NCBI RefSeq assembly: GCF_032362555.1
Contig: NC_083535.1
Span: forward strand, 13,454,001 to 13,518,000
Direction of reading: 5' to 3'
Source of the DNA: Amyelois transitella
Taxonomy: Eukaryota > Arthropoda > Insecta > Lepidoptera > Pyralidae
Length of the DNA stretch: 64,000 bases
Position numbers and translations under genes: made by a program. The notes below the pieces were generated by a model, which did no database searches, was not told the DNA's origin, and saw only the letters and a program-made list of their open reading frames with translations. The first letter of the stretch is position 1; the number at the start of each line of letters is the position of its first letter. This document shows positions 55,212 through 64,000 of this stretch, one piece after another.

Positions 55212-55930
55212 CTATGATTTATTACTACTGCCTGTGTTGTGTTCATCAGTCTCCGATGAAGCGGCTTTGTGGAGTTCGTACAACTGGACTATTTGCTCGT
55301 CTGACATGTGGTCTAGTAGCTTTGGGTCTAAGTACTTACCTAAGACTTTCCGCTTGGCTTGATTCATCGGTTTCATCTGTTTCGCTAAGTTTATCGCGTA
55401 GTCCTGTAATTAAAATAATTTATTAAATGCAGTTCCTCACACAAAAGGCAACTACTCATTTAACTTATGGTACACTTATGTTTTGGCTTGCTTATATTTA
55501 TAGGCATATTAAGTCCACTTCTACTCTTTCCCATGGATGTTGTTAAATGCGACAAAGGGTAGGTGTACATTCATCTAGGACAACCTACCCTGGTAGCATA
55601 GAAAAAACATGTTGTGTTCTTTTCACATGAAAATTGTAAAAGTCCATCAAGGCTCAGGCTAAAAATCTTAGGTTTAATCTTTAAGGGTTTTTCTGCCCAC
55701 CCAGCAAGGGATATAGTTGTAATTATATGTATGTATATAAAAAAAATACGTACAGTCCATTCATTCAAAAATATCCGTGCCTCAGCCTCTCCACAGGTTT
55801 TGTGTCTCTTGAATTCATCACGTGCGTAGTTGTCCCCTAGAACACGTAGCTCTGCAGGCATGCCACGGTGGAGACGGAATATCAACTTGTACAGCTTCCG
55901 AACTCTCAATGCATGTTCCTGACACGACAT
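55212..55930 (-). CDS. SDHAF3: Succinate dehydrogenase assembly factor 3 (ACN9 family)
   Basis: Two exons on the minus strand: 55930-55754 (59 codons) and 55403-55212 (63 codons plus TAG), giving 122 aa. The donor is ACT|GTACGT and the acceptor AATTACAG. The protein starts MSCQEHALRVRKLYKLIFRL, and HRGMPAELR, LGDNYARDEFKRHKT and ARIFLNEWT follow, then DYAINLAKQ and LLDHMSDEQIVQLYELHKAA. This is the LYR/LYK-motif ACN9 family, small mitochondrial matrix proteins that help insert iron-sulfur clusters into the SdhB subunit of complex II. The length agrees with the human protein (about 125 aa). The ATG at 55930 is the first in frame; GATTTGCAG just before it could also be a splice acceptor from a 5' UTR exon. 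Confidence 0.92.
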
Positions 55931-57683
55931 ACTGCAAATCAAATTTATATAGAATTTTTTACAAATATGATCTCTTAAATTTTCATTTCATTACATGATA
56001 CCTTATTGAAATTAAAAATTCTGTTACTTTTTGTCAGAAAGAGGGATGTATGACTGACTATGAACCTATATTTTCTATGGGTTCAGCTATTTTAAAGTGT
56101 GTGTTTTATTTGCCACGCTAAGCTGTATGGCTTAATGATGGTACACAGATTCAAATGGTGACAGGTTGCTAGCCCTAAAACAAGAATCTCAATGACTTTT
56201 TACGACATCCATGGGAAAGAGTAGAAGTGGACCTATTCTTTTTTTATTTGGGCAGGGAATCACAAGGCACTTAATTGTACCGAAAGTTAAATGAGTACCT
56301 AGTAAATAGTAAAGTTACGAAACACTAATATAACCTTAAAATTGGATGAAATTCCAACAATAATTATGAAATTTACCTTTTGGAGACTCTTTGGTAGATA
56401 TCAACTGAAATTATTCATAGGTAATTTGTAATTTATGTTATTACGCAAGAATTTGAACAAAAATTCGGTGAAATTAACATTGTTTTTTTTTTGTTTGACA
56501 GTTTACACTAAGACAGCCAGCAGTCATGACAGTCGGATATCTGTCACTGTCACACATCCCTAACTTTTTTATAGTGGTTCAAGCCGGGGCGAAGGAAATA
56601 ACATATATTTAAATTGTACAATCATCTATACATGCAGTCATGCACATAATAACGCCTTTATTCCTTACGGAGTATACAAAGCAAACAGTCTTGAAAAAGA
56701 TTAATTCTGTTTCCGCGGAAAATCACTACTGAAAGGGCTGTGCCTGTCGCCTGTAGCTGCTGTCTCTTTGATGTTTTCAAACAGATCTTGGACTTTTGGA
56801 CTATTGAATGTACAATGGTATGAAAGAATGGCACCAACTTCAATCAACTATGTGCAATTAGTTTTTGCACATGTATATTATAACAAAATACACAGTAACA
56901 CTCTCACATATAAGGGTCTCCCTGTTTAAACTTGATCCAGGATTTGAAAATATTTCAATAAGGGCGAGGGCCCTATTATGTAGTTACATTTAGATTTTCG
57001 ACATACATACGTTTTCTCACGTCCATATCCTTTGCGAGGTAGATAGTGGCAACAGTCTTGATAAGAGTCAGTCTTGAAAAGATTTCCGACCTAATTCTCT
57101 CCCAACTATTAGTTCTTTTGTTCTCGTCACCTTGGCAGGCGTAGGTCATTCCTTGATGGGACCAGGAGGGAAGACTGTTTCTCGAAGTCCAATATCATCT
57201 TACGCAACGTCTAGTAAGGATTCTACCAATTTTGGCCGGCGAAGATGGCTTGGTCAGACATTATCAAATAAACTGCAGATTCCGGTTCGATATGCTCGTG
57301 GTTATACGTCATGAAATCGGTTCTTTTTCATTTTGTCCATTTTTATACTCTGGGTGGTCAGGCTGGCGGTAATAATTTTACGAAACTTATTATATTATTT
57401 TAAATATATTGGACACTAATGTTCAATTATTTCACCCTCCCATCCTTGAGCATCGGAACTCATTTTAGGGTTCCGTAATCGTGACCGTGTATAAATATTA
57501 TGAGAATGTACACGGAACATTTTTCAATTTATTTGCATGTTGGCATACATATATACATAAAATCACGCCCTTTTCCCGGAGGGGTAGGCAGAGACTACCT
57601 CTTTCCACTTGCCATGATCTCTGCATACTTCCTTCGCTTCATCCACATTCATAACTCTCTTCATGCAAGCTCGGCGGTTTCAG
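55931..57683. other. Region between SDHAF3 and the DNA transposon
   Basis: Probably includes the SDHAF3 promoter (5' side of 55930). SINE-like fragments lie at about 56105-56275 (-) and 57000-57065, and a LINE tail at about 57548-57683 (-). A less AT-rich patch at 57130-57314 has an open frame (about 60 codons, ending PVRYARGYTS) after a CTTGGCAG acceptor-like site. I cannot assign it, and it may be a gene remnant. Confidence 0.45.
57676..57683. repeat. 8-bp target-site duplication, left copy
   Basis: GGTTTCAG, repeated at 61896-61903. Removing one copy and the element between restores a continuous LINE tail fragment (…CTCGGCGGTTTCAGGTACTT). Confidence 0.85.
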
Positions 57684-57958
57684 ATGTGCGTCAGAATGGC
57701 TGGTTGTCTGTGGCTTTGGTCTAAGAGAGTTGATCCAAAAATTGCTACATAATTGCTTATATTTGCTACATTTAATAAATAATTGCTACATACGATATAT
57801 ATCTAGAAATAAAATATTTTTTTTGACCAGCCATCCTGACGTTTGGTTGGCTGGTCACATCCTAGTTTAACGCCAAGCATGCACAGTTTCCTGAAATGTA
57901 TTGCGTCAATAATTGCTACATATTTACTTCATTTATATTATTTAGCTGTAATTTCAAA
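57684..57958 (+). repeat. Left terminal inverted repeat
   Basis: 275 bp matching 61621-61895 in reverse complement (one visible C/T difference at the inner edge). Similarity continues with more differences to about 58045. It contains several ATTGCTACAT motifs and an inverted copy of the terminal CGTCAGAATGGCTGGT. Confidence 0.92.
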
Positions 57959-58215
57959 TATGTGTTAAATAAACGATGTAGCAATTATTGAAATTATCCC
58001 AAGGAAAAGTGCCTGATAAAATAAAATAGGCAAATAGATGCAGTATTTTTTACTGAACAGCAGGCGGTTTGAATTATTAAATGGCATGTTAAGTTAGTGG
58101 ATAGTAAGAACATTATCGTAAATAAAAACAAAATGTGGGTTGTACTTATGTTTCAGTTTAATTATATTACAATTAAAAAATATTAAATTTGGTATTGATT
58201 GATCTGATATTTACA

Positions 58216-61200
58216 TTATTTTTTCGCATATATTATACAATGTGGTATTAGCTTCTTTTTACTCTTCGTAATTTTTTTCGATTCGTCATCATAACATATC
58301 CATTTTAAATTTCGTCTACAATGAGCTTTATAGTGACCAATTAGCGCTCCACATATTGGAGGCACGAACTCTATTATTGCTAGTAAATGGAACTCAGATC
58401 CTTCTAACAATAGAGATGTTGGTGGATCATCTATTGAAATAAATTGATCGGAATTGAATTCGAATGCTATAAGATCTCGTAAAGATACACTAAATGATTT
58501 GACACCTTTACATTGACTACGCCGGCATTCTGTAAGTTCTTGAGCATTAATTAAAGTATTTGCGGATACTTGTAAATCATTAATGGATGACGCTATATCA
58601 ACGTGTAGAACAGGTATCTTACGCTGAACTTTATTTATTACACAATCTGATTCTGTACAATGTTCACGTTCATCTGCACTGTATATACAGTCTATCAAAA
58701 TGCGCTCAAATATATTATTTACATTGCACTCACATCTGACTTCCACAGAGGATTCTTTTTCAACTTTTGAAAAATAGATTAGAGCCATTTCAGATCTTAT
58801 TTTGTACACTTCATCTGTATTCCTTCCACTCATGAGTCTGACTAGTTTACAGAATAAATTTTCACTTTTATGTATTATTTGACTTATCCGATAGCCATCG
58901 ATATATGCTATAGCTAACGCCTGACATACCGAGTCAATCGCGCATGTATTCCTCAATATAATATTTTTGTTATCAATTTTTAGCTTGCTTCCGTTAGACA
59001 AAAAAATAACCGGTTTCAAAGTTTTTCTTCTTTTAGTAACATTTCCTTTCCCTTTCCAGTTTTCGATGAAGGTAGGATCCTCGGAAAAAATAGAATCTTC
59101 TGTAAACTCTTCCTTCGGCTCCTTGCTAGACTTCTGCGTAGACGTTTTTGAATCTCTTTTTATTTCCTTTTCCTTAGTATGAAAATCAGCTCCAGTATTT
59201 TTTTTTAGAGTAATGTTCGGCAGTATCGATTTTCTCGGTGCAACCTTGATCTCTCCTTTTAAAAATTCTAAATGTTTCATAATGAATTCATCTGTTCTTA
59301 GTCTGTGTGATTTTGTGCTTAGGTGTAATAGCAGTCTTTTTATTGTTTTAAAGTATGATTCGACATTTGAAGAAGTAGGTGCCTCGATATCGGAATCATA
59401 AATATTCTTCATTACGTTTGACCACAAAGGAAAAAGATTCAGTAAACGTGATAGAGTTCCTATAAAAGCAGGATAGTGGTACAAATTGTCGTGATTGCCT
59501 ATATCTTCAGTATCCAGTGTAATTAATATTTTTTCTGTTTCAACTTTGTTGGTCAACCATTTAAAAAATCTGTTCTCTTCACTTAATTTGGTATCAGTTT
59601 TATTTTCGAATACTGACTTTTCAGCTTTAGGCACATCATTTATTCTGTCACTCTCTTGAATCTCTATCTCTGTATCTAGAGTCTGAAACTGATTCAATGT
59701 CTTTAATCGATTCTTAGCCAACTCACATCTAGAAGGAGAATTGGATTTATTACTGCCGTCGTGTTCATTCAAACAAACTGTAATGATATCAGTCAATATT
59801 TCTTTGGATTTTTCAAAATTTACGCACTCCTTCAAAGCTAACAGGCATTTAATATAAAATAATTTGACCCTATTGTCGACGTGCTTAAAACACGTTAAAT
59901 TAAAAATTATTTTCACAAAATGACTAGTGTCTATTCTAATGTAGCAATCGTCGCTTTTTTCGTCTTCTTCTAATTTTCTGTAGGATTCAATAGCATAATC
60001 TTTAGTAGAGTTATGTTTCGTAAAGGCCTTTACGCAAGCACCAATCAGCGCAGATGACTCATCGACAATGATTTCGTCTGGTTTTGGATTGCTCACGTGC
60101 CATGATTCCAGCCATTTGTATATTGTGTCCATAGAATGGCTTTCTGATACCATTTGGGTTACTGGGATACTACTGTGACCTTCATATGTTTTCATTACAC
60201 ATACATAAAACAATATGTGTTTGGTAATTGTAACATTATCTATAGGCCCAAATGTTTTGAAAATGCTTCCGGTGGCATCTATACTAACAATTAACTTGCC
60301 CGTTTTTTTAAATTCTTTGTAATATTGATCTTGGCACGGATCCCAATAATAAATATAAAATGGATACACAGAGATATGTTTGATAGCTTCTTTGTAAGGC
60401 GATATTTGGGTCATTAGCCATAAAGAAAGTATTTGGTTTTGATGAAAAAGTGAACTTTTTTTATGTTCGTGTTTTATTTGACGTAAGCACCCCGTTGTTG
60501 GTAAATGAGTAGGTTCAGGCTCATCTGAATTAACATCTAAATTATAATTATTTGCCATTGAGTTACGATATGAAATAGCGGAAACATATTTAAGTTCTTC
60601 GGCTATTTCAGCTCTTTTAACAGGAGAAAGTTTTATTTTTCTTATTGGAGTATGAACAAATGTTTCGTCGTAATTTGTTATAATGCATTTGCATTGAGCA
60701 ATTTTATCCGAAGGCCAGCTAATAATAACTTTCACATCAGCTGCACATTGTTTACAAGATCCAGTGCACGTTATATTGGTGTTCATAGAAATTGAATACT
60801 GTTTAAATGTCCAACTGTGTGCGGTTGGATGAACATCCCAAATTTTTTCTCGCAATTGATGAGCCCACTGATGTTTAGGCAAAAGATTTTTCAATCTAAA
60901 GACAGACTCAGATCCTTTATTTAATTTTATGCGTTTAGTTATTGGTTGCAAACGCTCCCACTGATACGTATCAATTAAAAAATTATACGTTAATGTGTTT
61001 CCAAGCGATTTGTTGCTGCCGTCTTGGCATTTATTTTCTATTCTATTATCACATTTATCATTTAAAGTAATTGTGCTTGGCTCTTCACAGCAAATATCAT
61101 CATTTGGTCTAAAAAAGTAATCAAAATTTTTCTTAACTGAAAGGTACAGTGCCTGTGTCGTAATCTTATTGGCTAATGCATTACTAATTTCACCAAACAG

Positions 61201-61311
61201 TGGATCTGTAGATGCTGGTAAATCTGACTTACTTGGAAAATACTTTTTGTATTGCAAGAAAACCCTTTTTTGTTCTTCGAGTGGCACGACAAACTTTCTT
61301 CCTCTCTTCAT
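58216..61311 (-). CDS. Transposase fused to a USP-like cysteine peptidase domain
   Basis: 1031 aa from the ATG at 61311 (an in-frame ATG at 61350 adds 13 hydrophobic residues and is less likely). N-terminal part: basic start MKRGRK, then a cysteine/histidine cluster (C182, C186, C189, C207, C209, H220) that could be a zinc-binding DNA-recognition domain. Central part: an RNase-H-like transposase core with D345 (SIDATGS), D417 (EIIVDESSALIGA), a DTSHFVK motif, and E651 (SSNVESYFKTIKR) as the likely third acidic residue. After a lysine/serine-rich linker (about 690-770), the C-terminal part has LRNTCAIDSVCQAL (C790) and GHYKAHCRRNLKWICYDD (H993, D1008 or D1009). These correspond to the Cys and His boxes of ubiquitin-specific proteases, with further paired cysteines in between. 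All expected catalytic residues appear present. Function of the peptidase in transposition is unknown. Confidence 0.82.
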   Translation of the reverse strand: MKRGRKFVVPLEEQKRVFLQYKKYFPSKSDLPASTDPLFGEISNALANKITTQALYLSVKKNFDYFFRPNDDICCEEPSTITLNDKCDNRIENKCQDGSNKSLGNTLTYNFLIDTYQWERLQPITKRIKLNKGSESVFRLKNLLPKHQWAHQLREKIWDVHPTAHSWTFKQYSISMNTNITCTGSCKQCAADVKVIISWPSDKIAQCKCIITNYDETFVHTPIRKIKLSPVKRAEIAEELKYVSAISYRNSMANNYNLDVNSDEPEPTHLPTTGCLRQIKHEHKKSSLFHQNQILSLWLMTQISPYKEAIKHISVYPFYIYYWDPCQDQYYKEFKKTGKLIVSIDATGSIFKTFGPIDNVTITKHILFYVCVMKTYEGHSSIPVTQMVSESHSMDTIYKWLESWHVSNPKPDEIIVDESSALIGACVKAFTKHNSTKDYAIESYRKLEEDEKSDDCYIRIDTSHFVKIIFNLTCFKHVDNRVKLFYIKCLLALKECVNFEKSKEILTDIITVCLNEHDGSNKSNSPSRCELAKNRLKTLNQFQTLDTEIEIQESDRINDVPKAEKSVFENKTDTKLSEENRFFKWLTNKVETEKILITLDTEDIGNHDNLYHYPAFIGTLSRLLNLFPLWSNVMKNIYDSDIEAPTSSNVESYFKTIKRLLLHLSTKSHRLRTDEFIMKHLEFLKGEIKVAPRKSILPNITLKKNTGADFHTKEKEIKRDSKTSTQKSSKEPKEEFTEDSIFSEDPTFIENWKGKGNVTKRRKTLKPVIFLSNGSKLKIDNKNIILRNTCAIDSVCQALAIAYIDGYRISQIIHKSENLFCKLVRLMSGRNTDEVYKIRSEMALIYFSKVEKESSVEVRCECNVNNIFERILIDCIYSADEREHCTESDCVINKVQRKIPVLHVDIASSINDLQVSANTLINAQELTECRRSQCKGVKSFSVSLRDLIAFEFNSDQFISIDDPPTSLLLEGSEFHLLAIIEFVPPICGALIGHYKAHCRRNLKWICYDDESKKITKSKKKLIPHCIIYAKK

Positions 61312-61620
61312 CGTCACAAACACCAAAAAACGAATTAAATATAGGTTCAAGAAGCAGTAAGTATCTACTTATTCCTTATTATTTATAGTGTAGAATAACA
61401 TTAAACAAGTCAACTCTGTAATTCCAATATTGATACTTTGATTTATTGAGGGTAGGTGCATATTTTTTATTGCATAAATCGTATTACTTACACGGTTACC
61501 AGAGCCTAAAAAATTAAGCCAACGAAATCTACATAACTGAGTATTTGCCTTTATTATTTTATCAGGCACTTTTTCCTTGTGATAATTGAAATGATTGCTA
61601 CATCCTTCATTTAACACATG

Positions 61621-61895
61621 TTTGAAGTTACAGCTAAATAATATAAATGAAGTAAATATGTAGCAATTATTGACGCAATACATTTCAGGAAACTGTGCAT
61701 GCTTGGCGTTAAACTAGGATGTGACCAGCCAACCAAACGTCAGGATGGCTGGTCAAAAAAAATATTTTATTTCTAGATATATATCGTATGTAGCAATTAT
61801 TTATTAAATGTAGCAAATATAAGCAATTATGTAGCAATTTTTGGATCAACTCTCTTAGACCAAAGCCACAGACAACCAGCCATTCTGACGCACAT
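61621..61895 (-). repeat. Right terminal inverted repeat
   Basis: Reverse complement of the left TIR. The inner extension (about 61535-61620) is similar to the left one but with visible substitutions and indels. The ORF start (61311) lies 224 bp inside the inner edge, so the promoter is probably in or next to this TIR. Confidence 0.92.
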
Positions 61896-62035
61896 GGTTT
61901 CAGGTACTTTTGACCTGACCCTTACCAGGACGTCCTTAATTTGATCAAGATACGTTCGTCTAGATCTTCCCACTCCGACCTTTCCCTCCACACTCTCCTT
62001 GTATATCTGCTTAGTCAACCTGCTTTCATTGCATG
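61896..62035 (-). mobile_element. Right part of the LINE tail split by the DNA transposon
   Basis: Begins with the duplicated GGTTTCAG, then continues the LINE fragment that stops at 57683 (TACTTTTGACCTGACCCTTA ... CTGCTTAGTCAACCTGCTTT). The DNA transposon therefore inserted into a pre-existing LINE remnant. Confidence 0.85.
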
Positions 62036-63697
62036 TTCGCACTTTGCAGATATTAAGATAAGAAATTAAAATCATGGGTTTAAGAAATTAAACATGGTTG
62101 AAATTGAACATATAACAAAATTTAATGGATAAATAAACTAGACCTAATTAAACTACTTAAAATACTAATTTAGGAATAGGCCTGTGAAGTTATTCAGGAA
62201 CAATAATAGAGCATATTTCTTTATTTTATGGCTTGTTTAAAGTTATGATAGACAGAATAAGTCTCATCAACATTCATAATATTCCCCAATGGCATTGAAA
62301 CAGAACAAAAAACATCTGAAATTGGGAATATTTATTGTTTTACAGTAATCTTGTAGTTGAATTTATAATTCCGAAACAAATGAAATGGAACAATAAAAAT
62401 TGTTCAATTCTACTTGAGATGGAAAAACTACAGAATCCTACGCTTCGCGTGGCCCGATACTGACTTTGCCGGTTTTTCTATACAATATTTCACATCATTT
62501 AGTTCTATAGAATTCTCCTAAAATTCATTACATTACCATACCAAAAGCAATCACATGGTACATATTGTGATTTTCTAAAATTAATTCAATTGTAGATTAT
62601 AAAACACAAGATAATATTCTTGTAGGCTCTATTACTTATTACAAATTCCTTTCCTGATAAATTCAAAATTTGCATTTGAGATAAGTACAACTATCTGTAA
62701 TTTTTGGTCATTTTCTGAACAGAGCTATCTTGTTCTTTCGTGATACTCAATAAAATATAAGATCAGATTTCTGAGGTAATGTTGAATTCACTGGTATCCT
62801 TCCTTCATTTAAAATTGACAGTTTGTTTTATTTATATCTATGACAAAAAATAATATTACAATCTATATATACTTTCACTGAACAAATTTTCACTTGCCTT
62901 TTAGGCAGGAAAGAGATATGAAAATACATATCAATATGCCTTACCAACTTTGGTAAATATCTATCGGTACAAATTAAAAGTATTTATATACAAGAATACA
63001 ATTGTGACAAATTACTATAGTAAATTTGCATTGCATATGTAAGTTGTAACATTAATTATTAAGATTTCTCATGAAGACAATGTATGATGGAAGTCAACCT
63101 ATAAAAAAGGCTTTATATAAAAAAAGCGCAGACGGATTACATAGAGGTTCTTATCCAGAATTACGCATGCCTTTTGTTGGATCGACTTATTGATTAATCT
63201 ATCGTTTCCTCTCAATGAAGTAGTACTTTGCTGTATTCATTTTAAATAACTACTTGAGAGATAACTGAGAATATATTGCCCTTATTTTGATTGACGGTAG
63301 AGATCATGCTTAAGCCGCATTCATACCGCATAAGTTTTATTCTATTTTTATGTGTTAATTTGTTTGTTACTATAAAAGAGAAAGGGCTTTGATAGTTGAC
63401 TCAAAATGAACACAGCAAAGTCACTTCTAACCACAATGACATCAATCAAATTGATGTGATCAAGCCAATATTCCAGAATCTCTAACAAAACCATCAATTT
63501 TGCTATCCTTCACGGGCACTTCAATTCCCAAAACCCGAAATTAACTATTTACAGTCACTAAAACTATTATATTAGCCGTGTGCATGAATATAAATCATGC
63601 CTCTACCCGTAGTGGTAGGCAGAGACGACACTTGTCCATTTTTTATGCACATTCGTATTGTACTATATACAAATCACTATCACTGGTTTTTCGAATG
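62036..63697. other. AT-rich flank, probably including the PRP4 kinase 3' UTR
   Basis: No ORF of note and few recognisable repeats; a LINE-tail relic at 63585-63625. On the minus strand an AATAAA lies at 63336-63341, about 360 nt after the PRP4 stop codon, and could be the poly(A) signal. Confidence 0.5.
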
Positions 63698-63904
63698 CTA
63701 TATTTTCTCTTGTATGAAGGGGTGAGCGAGGCAGTGGTTGACAGATGCCCGTTTGGAGGGGTCCAGCATCAGCATCCTCTCGAGCAGATCTTTGAGCTGG
63801 GCCATCTTCTTGGCTTCCGGCGCCGGCAGCCGGTGGTGGGGAGGCGCCAGTTCCGATTGGAGGTCCCTGGTCGGTTTTATACTTGACATTATCACAACTT
63901 TCTC
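63698..63904 (-). CDS. PRPF4B: PRP4 pre-mRNA splicing kinase, last coding exon (partial gene)
   Basis: Minus strand; the acceptor TTCAACAG precedes 63904, followed by 68 codons and stop: EKVVIMSSIKPTRDLQSELA, then a histidine/proline-rich stretch, then MAQLKDLLERMLMLDPSKRA and SVNHCLAHPFIQEKI. This is the extreme C-terminus of the PRPF4B/PRP4 kinase domain (the KDLL..LMLDP.KR...AL.H.FIQEKI end). PRP4 is a nuclear dual-specificity-like serine/threonine kinase that phosphorylates tri-snRNP proteins during spliceosome activation. The rest of the gene lies beyond position 64000. Confidence 0.9.
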   Translation of the reverse strand, partial: EKVVIMSSIKPTRDLQSELAPPHHRLPAPEAKKMAQLKDLLERMLMLDPSKRASVNHCLAHPFIQEKI

Positions 63905-64000
63905 CTGTTGAACAAAAATAAAATTTCTGTTATTATACATATTGTAGGTACGTTAAAAATGTTCAAAATTTAATTATGTAATAAGATTTAAAAAGAAATC
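63905..64000 (-). other. PRP4 kinase intron (partial)
   Basis: AT-rich sequence upstream (minus strand) of the last exon, with a polypyrimidine-like TTATTTTTGTTCAACAG acceptor; no exon visible before the window edge. Confidence 0.7.

Larger units (their letters stand above)
57684..61895 (-). mobile_element. Complete DNA transposon, 4.2 kb, long TIRs, DDE + peptidase ORF
   Basis: Termini ATGTGCGTCAGAATGGCTGG and its reverse complement; TIRs identical over about 275 bp but for one or two bases; 8-bp target duplication; one long ORF on the minus strand. The long TIRs with repeated subterminal motifs and the 8-bp duplication recall the foldback (FB/NOF) and Rehavkus-like branches of the Mutator superfamily. 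That placement is inference and I do not recognise the exact family. Confidence 0.88.

Noticed and set aside
61311..61350. Start of the transposase at 61350 instead of 61311.
   Set aside because: The extra 13 residues are hydrophobic and unlike a nuclear protein start; the second ATG begins MKRGRK. It remains possible.

Overview
The window looks like a lepidopteran (moth or butterfly) genome. It is AT-rich, its genes have many small exons and large introns, and it is packed with repeat types I associate with Lepidoptera: a SINE-like family with a (TATG)n tail, an RTE-like LINE with the same tail, Helitron-like elements ending in a hairpin followed by CTAG, and tRNA-derived SINEs. I ran no database search. 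Assignments rest on reading motifs and on splice phases that close exactly.

Layout. Positions 1-5111 are repeat-filled upstream sequence. Positions 5120-16342 (+) hold a 13-exon gene for a Sidestep-like immunoglobulin-superfamily receptor (645 aa: signal peptide, four recognisable Ig domains, one FNIII domain, one membrane segment). Intron 6 carries a tandem array of decayed copies of exon 6. Positions 16343-26782 are intergenic, with one GC-richer patch near 19.65-19.86 kb that could be a promoter or 5' exon. Positions 26783-52628 (+) hold a 14-exon calpain (640 aa) in which all three catalytic residues are replaced, as known for Drosophila Calpain-C. One of its introns contains an intact antisense RTE-like LINE (41095-44202) flanked by a 13-bp target duplication. 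Positions 55212-55930 (-) hold a two-exon gene for the succinate dehydrogenase assembly factor SDHAF3/ACN9. Positions 57684-61895 are a complete 4.2-kb DNA transposon with 275-bp near-identical terminal inverted repeats and an 8-bp target duplication. It encodes one protein joining a DDE-type transposase to a ubiquitin-specific-protease-like cysteine peptidase domain. Positions 63698-63904 (-) are the last coding exon of the splicing kinase PRP4 (PRPF4B), whose remainder lies beyond the right edge.

The host genes do not form a pathway; they are ordinary neighbours. The most interesting material is in the mobile elements. These include the transposase-peptidase fusion, a 3' stem-loop shared with compensatory changes by the LINE and the abundant SINE, and several snap-back or foldback structures. 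The tandem pseudo-exon array and the triple loss of calpain catalytic residues are also notable.
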